Positions 1 to 6,408 of a DNA stretch of 8,073 nt are shown piece by piece. The number at the start of each line of letters is the position of its first letter. Within the stretch, counting starts at the first letter, position 1. The stretch covers positions 1-8,073 of the forward strand of contig JABJEE010000246.1 in the NCBI GenBank assembly GCA_018665005.1. Direction: 5' to 3'. This stretch comes from Flavobacteriales bacterium (lineage in GTDB: Bacteria; Bacteroidota; Bacteroidia; Flavobacteriales_D; Crocinitomicaceae). The translations under genes were made by a program, and so were the position numbers. The notes below the pieces were generated by a model. That model did not search any database. It was not told the origin of the DNA and worked only from the letters and a program-made list of their open reading frames with translations.

Positions 1-18
1 ATGAGAAGGTCTGACTAA
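1..18 (+). other. possible 3' end of an upstream gene
   Basis: All three plus-strand frames close within the first 18 bases: TGA at 2-4, TGA at 12-14 and TAA at 16-18. Any gene entering from the left on this strand must therefore end here. The intrinsic terminator at 41-70 implies that such a gene exists and is read rightward. Too few codons remain to identify it or to choose the frame; the longest reading ends in Met-Arg-Arg-Ser-Asp. Confidence 0.35.
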
Positions 19-40
19 AAGAATTAAAATTCAATAAATT

Positions 41-70
41 AAAGAGGCTTTATCTTAAGCCTCTTTTTTT
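41..70 (+). terminator. rho-independent terminator
   Basis: A perfect 10-bp inverted repeat, AAAGAGGCTT (41-50) and AAGCCTCTTT (57-66), encloses a 6-base loop (TATCTT) and runs into an uninterrupted T tract to position 70. It ends the transcript of the gene to the left and separates it from ileS. The left flank is A/T-rich as well, so weak termination of minus-strand transcripts is possible. Confidence 0.92.
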
Positions 71-171
71 GTTTCATAAAATTCCATTTGCTTCAAGAAT
101 GAATTCAATTGATACTTCTACCATAATTCAATGAATCTTCCTAATTTTACACCTTCTTTAAAGAATTGACA

Positions 172-3100
172 ATGAGCAAAAAGTATCCTGAATATAAAGG
201 GTTAAATCTTCCGAAGATCTCTCAAGAGATTCAGGACGGATGGGATCGTGAATCTATATTTGAAGCATCGATGTCTTCACGAGAAAATGCCAAGCCTTAT
301 GTTTTTTTCGAAGGCCCACCTTCAGCTAATGGAATGCCAGGCATTCATCATGTCATGGCGCGTTCGATTAAGGATATCTTCTGTCGTTTCAAAACCCTCA
401 AAGGATATCATGTAAAGAGAAAAGCAGGATGGGATACGCATGGTCTTCCCGTGGAACTTGGGGTGGAAAAAGAGTTGGGAATCACCAAAGAAGACATTGG
501 AAAAAAAATCACCGTAGACGAATACAATACGGCTTGTAAAAAAGCAGTAATGAAGTATACGGATGTTTGGAATGATCTAACCAAAAAAATGGGGTATTGG
601 GTAGACATGGAAGATCCATATGTGACGTATAAGTCGAAGTACATGGAGTCTGTTTGGTGGCTTATTTCTGAGCTGTATCGCAAAGATTTATTGTATAAAG
701 GATATACGATTCAACCTTATTCGCCAAAAGCAGGGACAGGACTTTCCTCTCATGAAATTAATCAACCTGGATGCTATAAAGATGTTAAAGATACCTCGGC
801 CGTTGCACAATTTAAAGTAGTTGAATCAGCAAAGACTCCTTTCGATGTTGATGGATCCTTGTATTTATTGGCATGGACTACAACTCCATGGACATTACCT
901 TCAAACACAGCTTTAACTGTGGGCGAAAAAATTGAATATGTCTGCGTAACAACATTCAATCAGTATACTTTTAAAAAGACAAATGTAGTGCTTGCCAAAA
1001 ACCTGGTGGGTTATCAGTTTGCAAAAGGGTTTTTTGAAACAGAAGACATCAATGAATTAGATGCTTACCAGCAAGGGAATAAGAAAATTCCTTATTTCGT
1101 AGGTGAAACTTGCATAGGTAAAGATTTAATTGGTTTGCGTTATGAGCAATTGCTAGATTACTGCTTGCCGGATGAAAACCCTGAAAATGCATTTCAAGTT
1201 ATATCAGGCGATTTCGTTACCACGGAGGATGGAACAGGAATTGTGCATACGGCTCCTACTTTTGGAGCAGATGATGCAAAAGTGGCTAAGGATGCAGGAG
1301 TTCCACCTATGCTTGTTAGAGACGATCAAGACAATTTAGTTCCCTTGGTTGATTTACAAGGAAGATTCAGAAAAGAAGTTACTGATTTCGCAGGAATGTA
1401 TGTCAAAAACGAATATTATTCTGCTGATGAGGTTCCCGATAAATCGGTGGATGTTCTTATTGCCGTTAAGCTAAAAGAAGACAACAAGGCTTTTAAGGTT
1501 GAAAAATATGAGCATAGTTATCCGCATTGTTGGAGAACAGATAAACCCATTTTATACTATCCTTTAGACTCTTGGTTCATTCGTGTTACCGAGCATAAAG
1601 AAAACATGGTCGCATTAAACAATACCATAAACTGGAAACCCAAATCCACTGGTGCTGGGCGATTTGGAAAGTGGTTGGAAAATGCGAACGATTGGAATCT
1701 TTCTAGATCGAGGTATTGGGGAATTCCTATTCCAATTTGGAGAACAGAGGATGGTCTTGAGCAAAAGTGTATCAGCTCGGTAGAAGAATTAAAGAATGAA
1801 TGTCAATTATCTCTTGAGGCAGGAATGATGCCAAATAATCCACTTGCTGATTTCGCGCCTGGAGACATGAGTGAGGACAATTATAACAAAGTGGATTTGC
1901 ACAAGCATATTGTTGATGCGATGGTATTGGTTTCAGAATCGGGCAAAGCCATGCATCGTGAATCAGACCTTATGGATGTTTGGTTTGACTCGGGTTCAAT
2001 GCCTTATGCACAGTGGCATTATCCATTCGAAAACAAAGAAAAAATAGAGAATAACACATCATATCCTGCCGATTTCATAGCAGAGGGCGTTGATCAAACT
2101 CGTGGTTGGTTTTACACGCTTCATGCGATATCATCAATGGTTTTTGGAAAAGTGGCCTATAAAAACGTAGTTTCAAATGGCTTGGTCCTAGACAAGAATG
2201 GTCAAAAGATGTCTAAACGATTAGGCAATGGTGTTGACCCATTCGAAACACTTGAAAAATATGGCCCTGACGCTACGCGTTGGTATATGATTACCAATGC
2301 TCAACCGTGGGATAATCTGAAGTTTGATATCGAAGGCATTGTAGAAGTTCAGCGCAAGTTTTTTGGCACACTTTACAATACATACTCGTTCTTTTCTTTA
2401 TACGCAAATGTAGACGAATTTGACTTCTCTCAGGAGGAAATCCCACTTAATGAACGTCCAGAAATTGACCGTTGGGTTTTATCAAAGCTCAATTCGTTGG
2501 TTCAGCAGGTAGATGACAGTTTTTCTTCTTATGAGCCAACCAAAGCGGGGAGGGCCATACAAGAATTTGTGACCGAGCAGCTTTCTAATTGGTATGTTCG
2601 ACTATGCAGAAGAAGATTTTGGAAAAATGATGACCCAAGAGATAAAGTTGCCGCATATCAAACTTTATATACTTGTCTTGAAACCATTTCAATAATTGCC
2701 TCTCCTATTGCACCTTTCTTTATGGATAGGCTGTATTTGGATTTAAATCAAGGATCTAAAAAATCAACATTGTTCTCAGTTCACTTAGAAGACTTTCCTA
2801 TTTCCGATTCAAAGGTGGTTCAAAGTACTTTAGAGTCTCAAATGGAATTGGCTCAACGTTGTTGTTCTTTGGTTTTGGGATTAAGGAAAAAAGAGCGTAT
2901 TCGTGTTCGTCAGCCATTACAAAAAATAATGGTTCCCATCATGAATCAGGACACAGTGAATCACTTGAACCATGTGAGAGACCTTATTCTTTCAGAAGTC
3001 AATGTAAAGGAACTCGAGATCATCACAGAGGACAATGACATTTTGGTAAAAAGTATTAAGCCGAATTTTAAAACGATAGGGCCCAAATATGGTAAACACA

Positions 3101-3573
3101 TGAAAGCCCTTGCTTCACTTATTTCGGAATGGTCTTCAGATGATATATCATCACTTGAAGCGGCGGGAGAGTGGACCGGAGAAGTCAATGGTGATGTTGT
3201 GGTGCTGGATTTAAATGATTTTGTAATTGTCACCAAAGATATACCGGGGTGGCTTGTTTCAAGTGAAGAGGGCCTGACTGTAGCTTTAGACATCTCCATT
3301 TCAGATGAGCTAAAATCAGAGGGGATTGCCCGAGAGGTTGTCAATAGGATTCAAAACTCTAGAAAGGAAAAGGGTTTAGATGTTACTGATCGAATAGCCA
3401 TTAGAATAGAGTCTTCCGAATTTATTCAAAAGGCCATTAAAGACAATCAAAAATATATTTCAGATGAAGTTTTGGCCAATACTATTGTTTTTAAAGATCT
3501 TGACAATGATTATTACACGGAGACCATTGAGGCGGAAAACGACATTAAATTCAGTCTTTCTAAAGTAGACTGA
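172..3573 (+). CDS. ileS: isoleucyl-tRNA synthetase, IleS2 (eukaryote-like) type
   Basis: Cytoplasmic class I aminoacyl-tRNA synthetase that attaches isoleucine to tRNA-Ile and edits misactivated valine. It is 1133 residues long, as expected for the long IleS2 class rather than the roughly 930-residue IleS1. Visible elements are the nucleotide-binding signature around residues 48-60 (PPSANGMPGIHH), the CP1 editing domain with TTTPWTLP (236-243) and GTGIVHTAP through D367-D368 (354-368), EGVDQTRGW (from 638), DVWFDSGS (602-609), KMSKR (679-683), an anticodon-binding domain from about 762, and a C-terminal extension from about 900 that resembles the DUF5915 region of IleS2 and lacks the Cys zinc cluster of IleS1. 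The usual HIGH motif reads GIHH (57-60). ATG 172 is preferred over an in-frame TTG at 166, because MSKK is a typical Bacteroidota start. There is no Shine-Dalgarno sequence. I see no frameshift or truncation. Confidence 0.98.
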   Translation: MSKKYPEYKGLNLPKISQEIQDGWDRESIFEASMSSRENAKPYVFFEGPPSANGMPGIHHVMARSIKDIFCRFKTLKGYHVKRKAGWDTHGLPVELGVEKELGITKEDIGKKITVDEYNTACKKAVMKYTDVWNDLTKKMGYWVDMEDPYVTYKSKYMESVWWLISELYRKDLLYKGYTIQPYSPKAGTGLSSHEINQPGCYKDVKDTSAVAQFKVVESAKTPFDVDGSLYLLAWTTTPWTLPSNTALTVGEKIEYVCVTTFNQYTFKKTNVVLAKNLVGYQFAKGFFETEDINELDAYQQGNKKIPYFVGETCIGKDLIGLRYEQLLDYCLPDENPENAFQVISGDFVTTEDGTGIVHTAPTFGADDAKVAKDAGVPPMLVRDDQDNLVPLVDLQGRFRKEVTDFAGMYVKNEYYSADEVPDKSVDVLIAVKLKEDNKAFKVEKYEHSYPHCWRTDKPILYYPLDSWFIRVTEHKENMVALNNTINWKPKSTGAGRFGKWLENANDWNLSRSRYWGIPIPIWRTEDGLEQKCISSVEELKNECQLSLEAGMMPNNPLADFAPGDMSEDNYNKVDLHKHIVDAMVLVSESGKAMHRESDLMDVWFDSGSMPYAQWHYPFENKEKIENNTSYPADFIAEGVDQTRGWFYTLHAISSMVFGKVAYKNVVSNGLVLDKNGQKMSKRLGNGVDPFETLEKYGPDATRWYMITNAQPWDNLKFDIEGIVEVQRKFFGTLYNTYSFFSLYANVDEFDFSQEEIPLNERPEIDRWVLSKLNSLVQQVDDSFSSYEPTKAGRAIQEFVTEQLSNWYVRLCRRRFWKNDDPRDKVAAYQTLYTCLETISIIASPIAPFFMDRLYLDLNQGSKKSTLFSVHLEDFPISDSKVVQSTLESQMELAQRCCSLVLGLRKKERIRVRQPLQKIMVPIMNQDTVNHLNHVRDLILSEVNVKELEIITEDNDILVKSIKPNFKTIGPKYGKHMKALASLISEWSSDDISSLEAAGEWTGEVNGDVVVLDLNDFVIVTKDIPGWLVSSEEGLTVALDISISDELKSEGIAREVVNRIQNSRKEKGLDVTDRIAIRIESSEFIQKAIKDNQKYISDEVLANTIVFKDLDNDYYTETIEAENDIKFSLSKVD

Positions 3574-3588
3574 GAAATGATAACTTTG
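3557..3588 (+). promoter_or_regulatory. -33/-7 promoter of the biotin carrier gene
   Basis: TAACTTTG (3581-3588) matches the Bacteroidota -7 consensus TAnnTTTG at every fixed position. TTTC (3557-3560) sits 20 bases upstream and matches three of four positions of the -33 box TTTG. The box ends four bases before the ATG at 3593, so transcription would start at or next to the start codon, giving a leaderless or nearly leaderless mRNA. The -33 part lies inside the end of ileS. Confidence 0.65.
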
Positions 3589-3592
3589 TGAC

Positions 3593-4063
3593 ATGTCAGA
3601 GAACAATGTGTTTTTAATTGATGGAGAGGTTCAGACTCCAAAAGGAAATGCCAAATTAGAATGGTTAGACAGAAATTATTTTGTTGTGACATTCAATGGC
3701 AAAATGTTTAACGGGGAAGTTTTAGAACAAAATTTAGAAGACCATACCCTAAAATTAAAATTGAATCATAGAGTTTTTGAGGTAAAACGAAAATACGATC
3801 TTCTCGATCTTATTTCTCAAATGGGACTCGACAAGAAAAAAGTGAAAAAACTTAAAGAGCTTTCTTCGCCGATGCCCGGGAGGGTACTTAAAATTATGGT
3901 GAAAATTGGAGATAAAATCAATATTGGAGATTCGCTACTGTCTCTAGAAGCCATGAAGATGGAAAACATCCTAAAGTCTGATGGGGAAGGTATTGTGAAA
4001 GAGATATTCATCAATGAAGAACAAGTCGTGGATAAGGGAGAAGTTCTTATTGAGTTTGAGTAA
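3593..4063 (+). CDS. biotin carboxyl carrier protein (biotin/lipoyl attachment domain)
   Basis: A 156-residue cytoplasmic carrier protein whose biotin is carboxylated by a biotin carboxylase and then passes CO2 to a carboxyltransferase acting on acetyl-CoA or propionyl-CoA. The C-terminal half (about 90-156) is a biotinyl domain: SPMPG at 92-96, then EAMKMEN with the biotin-accepting Lys122, then the matching half-barrel ending VLIEFE. The N-terminal part (1-75) is beta-rich. It resembles the small domain preceding the carrier domain in the alpha subunits of acyl-CoA carboxylases, so this is more likely an acyl/propionyl-CoA carboxylase-type carrier than an AccB of fatty-acid synthesis. A basic linker (KKKVKKLK, 81-88) joins the halves. 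No biotin carboxylase or carboxyltransferase gene lies beside it in this window. Symbol left blank because the partner enzyme is unknown. Confidence 0.9.
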   Translation: MSENNVFLIDGEVQTPKGNAKLEWLDRNYFVVTFNGKMFNGEVLEQNLEDHTLKLKLNHRVFEVKRKYDLLDLISQMGLDKKKVKKLKELSSPMPGRVLKIMVKIGDKINIGDSLLSLEAMKMENILKSDGEGIVKEIFINEEQVVDKGEVLIEFE

Positions 4064-4071
4064 AAGAAATA

Positions 4072-4476
4072 TTATTGAATCTTAATTTCAATCGTTTCAT
4101 CGCCGTGTAGCTCAATTTTAGCATCATTAAATGCAGGCGCACTAAATCTAGCTCTTGCATTTCTTGAAAAACCATAGGGCTCTAGAGGAAACCCAAATGC
4201 ATTTTTATCAAGCACACCATTGTTGTTTTTATCATGAAAGATGGCAACAGCATAGTCATCATGAGGCAAATTCTTAAAGGTGTAATTGAGCGTCTTTGAA
4301 TCCACAGGCAGCACTTTTTCAACCAATTGTTTACCAAAATCCGGAAATGATTCCTCATTGTCAAAAACCGCAATATACATAGACCCTTTAATGTCATCAA
4401 CACCTTTGATTACCAGATTTAAATCCGATTTACTAGGGCTTCCAGCCATCAATAAATACACAAGTAGTTTAATCAT
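4072..4476 (-). CDS. DUF2141 family secreted protein
   Basis: A 134-residue protein of the DUF2141 family, common in Bacteroidota and Proteobacteria and of unknown function. The signature is clear: a beta-rich start with MYIAVFDNEESF (33-44), LPHDDYAVAIFHDKNNNG (70-87), and FGFPLEPYGFS (94-104). D82, N84, N86 and D90 form a DxNxNGxxD loop like those that bind calcium in other proteins; metal binding here is an inference. Residues 2-11 (Lys then a hydrophobic run ending Met-Ala-Gly) look like a short Sec signal peptide, so the mature protein is probably exported, but the hydrophobic core is short and this is uncertain. It is convergent with the biotin carrier gene (8-base gap) and lies directly downstream of a small minus-strand ORF. 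Confidence 0.9.
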   Translation of the reverse strand: MIKLLVYLLMAGSPSKSDLNLVIKGVDDIKGSMYIAVFDNEESFPDFGKQLVEKVLPVDSKTLNYTFKNLPHDDYAVAIFHDKNNNGVLDKNAFGFPLEPYGFSRNARARFSAPAFNDAKIELHGDETIEIKIQ

Positions 4477-4493
4477 TTGTTAACTTTTAACTA

Positions 4494-4625
4494 TCAAAAA
4501 TAATACCTATAAACATAAATCAGTAAACCGACAGATATAATCGCATAAATAACCAGGCGTAACAAGGTGAGTCGTGAAGCCCTTTTCGGAAGTCTTGATT
4601 TGAAATTAAATTCATTTTCTTTCAC
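4494..4625 (-). CDS. putative 43-residue single-span membrane protein
   Basis: A small ORF in the gap between the DUF2141 gene and galE, starting with GTG at 4625 and ending at TGA 4494. I do not recognise a family. Residues 1-18 are polar and basic (K2, K9, R11, K14, R15, R18, including SRLPKRASR at 10-18). Residues 19-38 are a continuous hydrophobic stretch (TLLRLVIYAIISVGLLIYVY, about 20-39), followed by R40 and three aromatic residues at the C-terminus. This is the pattern of a small inner-membrane protein with its N-terminus in the cytoplasm by the positive-inside rule. The start is supported by a TATTTTTA box ending four bases before it, the same spacing as for galE and the biotin carrier. 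It is read toward the DUF2141 gene, 17 bases away, and could be co-transcribed. A chance ORF cannot be excluded: the start is GTG and no ATG is available in frame. Confidence 0.45.
   Translation of the reverse strand: MKENEFNFKSRLPKRASRLTLLRLVIYAIISVGLLIYVYRYYF
4495..4502 (-). promoter_or_regulatory. -7 box upstream of the DUF2141 gene
   Basis: On the minus strand this reads TATTTTTG, a full match to TAnnTTTG. A TTTA (4527 down to 4524) lies 21 bases upstream and fits three of four -33 positions. The box ends 18 bases before the ATG at 4476, predicting a short 5' leader of roughly 10-15 bases. The box overlaps the TGA stop (4496-4494) of the small ORF read in the same direction. Confidence 0.5.
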
Positions 4626-4629
4626 ACCA

Positions 4630-4637
4630 TAAAAATA
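4630..4637 (-). promoter_or_regulatory. candidate -7 box for the small minus-strand ORF
   Basis: On the minus strand this reads TATTTTTA, matching TAnnTTTG at five of six fixed positions. It is followed by four bases and the GTG start at 4625. I see no convincing -33 element. The call rests mainly on the spacing shared with two stronger boxes in the window. Confidence 0.3.
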
Positions 4638-4649
4638 GTTGAATTTCTC

Positions 4650-4657
4650 TACCTTTG
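4650..4657 (+). promoter_or_regulatory. -7 box of the galE operon promoter
   Basis: TACCTTTG is a full match to the Bacteroidota TAnnTTTG box and ends four bases before the ATG of galE at 4662. Transcription would begin at or beside the start codon. No clear TTTG lies about 20 bases upstream (the nearest TTTC, 4620-4623, is 26 bases away). It is the only promoter-like site I see upstream of the galE, barrel protein, tatD and asparaginase genes. Confidence 0.55.
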
Positions 4658-4661
4658 ATAC

Positions 4662-5687
4662 ATGTCAAAAAAGGTCTTGGTCACAGGTGGAGCAGGTTAT
4701 ATCGGGTCTCATACCGTGGTAGAGTTGGTTAAGTCTGGTTATGATCCGGTCATCTTAGACGATTATCGAAATTCGGATCCATCTGTTTTAAAACGTATTA
4801 CCCAAATAATCGGATATGAACCAACACATGTTGTTTGTGATGTCTGCGACCAAAATAGACTAGAGGAAATATTTAAAACGTATTCCATATCGGGGGTAAT
4901 TCATTTTGCGGCATATAAAGCTGTTGGTGAATCGGTAGAGAATCCATTAAAGTATTATTCGAATAATATTGCCGGATTGGTATCTGTGCTAAATGTATTA
5001 AAGCAAAATCCAAAGGTTCCTTTTGTTTTTTCTTCATCATGCACGGTTTATGGAGAGCCAATGGGTTTAAAAGAGGTAGATGAAAACACAGCGAAATCCA
5101 TTCCAACCTCTCCATACGGCTATACAAAATGGTTGGGGGAGCAAATTATTGGTGATTTGTTTATTTCCAACAATCGATTAAGAATGATGAGCTTGAGGTA
5201 TTTTAATCCGATTGGAGCACATCAATCAGCATTAATAGGAGAGCTCCCAGTAGGAAAACCGAATAATTTACTTCCATTTATTACGCAAACAGCAGCTGGG
5301 ATACATGAAAAACTTGTAATTTTTGGCAAGGATTACCCAACCGTAGATGGAACTTGTGTTAGAGATTACATTCACGTTGTGGATCTCGCAGAAGCACATG
5401 TCAAAGCTATAGATCATTTGCTGTCTCTAAAGAACGGTTGTCATGAAGTTGTAAATGTGGGGACGGGAAAAGGAACTAGCGTTTTAGAACTTGTACATGC
5501 TTTTGAAGAAGAAAACAATATGAAACTGAATTATACATTTGGTCCTAAGCGTTCTGGAGATGTGATTGAAATTTATGCAAATGTCGATTATGCTCATTCT
5601 TTATTAGGTTGGAAGGCAACGAGAGATATCAATGATGGTGTTCGTGATGCCTGGAAATGGGAAAAATCAATAAGAAATATACAATGA
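4662..5687 (+). CDS. galE: UDP-glucose 4-epimerase
   Basis: NAD-dependent extended short-chain dehydrogenase that interconverts UDP-glucose and UDP-galactose in the cytoplasm, linking galactose use with supply of UDP-galactose for envelope glycans. It is 341 residues, the normal family length. Visible motifs are the NAD-binding GGAGYIGSH (9-17), HFAAYKAVGES (81-91), SSSCTVYG (124-131) with the catalytic-site Ser126, YGYTK with Tyr152 and Lys156 as the YxxxK pair, RYFNPIGAH (179-187) and DGTCVRDYIHVVDLAEAH (229-246). The residue aligning with the E. coli Tyr299 gate appears to be Ile304, so activity on the N-acetylated sugars cannot be judged. First gene of a probable operon: its TGA overlaps the ATG of the next gene as ATGA (5684-5687). 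Confidence 0.96.
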   Translation: MSKKVLVTGGAGYIGSHTVVELVKSGYDPVILDDYRNSDPSVLKRITQIIGYEPTHVVCDVCDQNRLEEIFKTYSISGVIHFAAYKAVGESVENPLKYYSNNIAGLVSVLNVLKQNPKVPFVFSSSCTVYGEPMGLKEVDENTAKSIPTSPYGYTKWLGEQIIGDLFISNNRLRMMSLRYFNPIGAHQSALIGELPVGKPNNLLPFITQTAAGIHEKLVIFGKDYPTVDGTCVRDYIHVVDLAEAHVKAIDHLLSLKNGCHEVVNVGTGKGTSVLELVHAFEEENNMKLNYTFGPKRSGDVIEIYANVDYAHSLLGWKATRDINDGVRDAWKWEKSIRNIQ

Positions 5688-6406
5688 GACTTATTTTAAT
5701 CTTTTTGTTGTTCCCATGTCTTCTGTTTGGCCAAAAAGACGATAATTTGGTTTCTCGAAATAGACCCGGTTTGTTTTGGTATTTTAATGGAAACCGCCCG
5801 ATTACGGATGCCGATTACAGGAAATACAATCGATTTATTATTGATGCCACCTACAATACATGGTTGGGAGATATCAATCCTTTTCAAAACAAATGGAACT
5901 CTATTGGTTATCATTTTAGTCTCAACAAAGACATTCAAATTCAATCGACTGAACGGGTCACCTTTGGTTTAGGATTAGGCTATTCATACCTTAACCATTC
6001 TCTTGAAAGGGTTTTTTTTAATACGCAACACCAATCCGTTGATACGGAATTGCCCAGCCCAAATGACAGTTTGATTTATTCACGGCTAACCATACATCAA
6101 TTTTATATCCCTTTTGAATTAAGGTTTAAGTCTTTGGGGTGGAAACACGTCAAGTTCATTTTGGGAGCGAGATTAGGAATTCAGCCGGCGATATTTTCCA
6201 AAACAAAGTTTTGGGAGGATGAACAAGAGCAATATTCTGAAGACAGAATGCAAGATATGAGGTGGTTATACACTGCAGTGTATTGCAGATTTGGTATCCG
6301 AAATTGGTCACTAATTGGAATATTTAATCCTTTGAGTTTATTTCCGTCAGAACAAAGTGTTCAGTTACGCCCATTCCAAATTGGGCTGAGTTTATCTTTG
6401 TTTTAG
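5684..6406 (+). CDS. predicted outer-membrane beta-barrel protein
   Basis: A 240-residue exported protein with no family I can name. It begins with a textbook Sec signal peptide (MRLILIFLLFPCLLFG, with likely cleavage before Gln17). The rest is rich in alternating hydrophobic/polar strands with aromatic girdles, such as RVTFGLGLGYSYLNHS, IHQFYIPFELRFK and KFILGARLGIQP. The chain ends in LSLSLF with a terminal Phe, the usual recognition signal for outer-membrane barrel insertion. Length and strand number would suit an 8-10-stranded barrel. An in-frame ATG at 5657 would add nine charged residues before the signal peptide; ATG 5684, which overlaps the galE stop as ATGA, is the better start. tatD follows after two bases. 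Substrate or role unknown; a porin-like or structural envelope protein is possible. Confidence 0.82.
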   Translation: MRLILIFLLFPCLLFGQKDDNLVSRNRPGLFWYFNGNRPITDADYRKYNRFIIDATYNTWLGDINPFQNKWNSIGYHFSLNKDIQIQSTERVTFGLGLGYSYLNHSLERVFFNTQHQSVDTELPSPNDSLIYSRLTIHQFYIPFELRFKSLGWKHVKFILGARLGIQPAIFSKTKFWEDEQEQYSEDRMQDMRWLYTAVYCRFGIRNWSLIGIFNPLSLFPSEQSVQLRPFQIGLSLSLF

Positions 6407-6408
6407 AA

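Noticed and set aside
166..171. TTG start six bases upstream of the ileS ATG
   Set aside because: It would add only Met-Thr before a good ATG; MSKK at 172 is the typical start for this protein in Bacteroidota.
71..171. T-box or other riboswitch controlling ileS
   Set aside because: The leader is only about 100 bases, has no T-box sequence or stable stem, and the strong terminator at 41-70 lies before any likely ileS transcription start, serving the gene to the left.
2961..3344. 127-codon minus-strand ORF inside ileS
   Set aside because: Ser/Thr-rich translation typical of the antisense of a coding region; no motif, and ileS is intact across it.
4074..4092. ATTGAA / TTCAAT inverted repeat near the convergent gene ends
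   Set aside because: Only six weak A/T-rich pairs with a 7-base loop and no proper T tract; not convincing as a terminator for either gene.
4286..4483. Plus-strand ORF antisense to the DUF2141 gene
   Set aside because: It lies entirely within a gene with clear family motifs on the other strand and shows no domain, promoter or sensible composition of its own.
4520..4615. Alternative minus-strand ATG ORF of 31 residues in the same gap
   Set aside because: It lacks a hydrophobic segment or recognisable organisation and has no promoter box at its start; the overlapping 43-residue frame is the better candidate.
5657..5683. Earlier in-frame ATG for the barrel protein
   Set aside because: It would place nine mostly charged or polar residues ahead of a complete signal peptide and increase the overlap with galE; the ATGA overlap at 5684 is the usual coupling arrangement.
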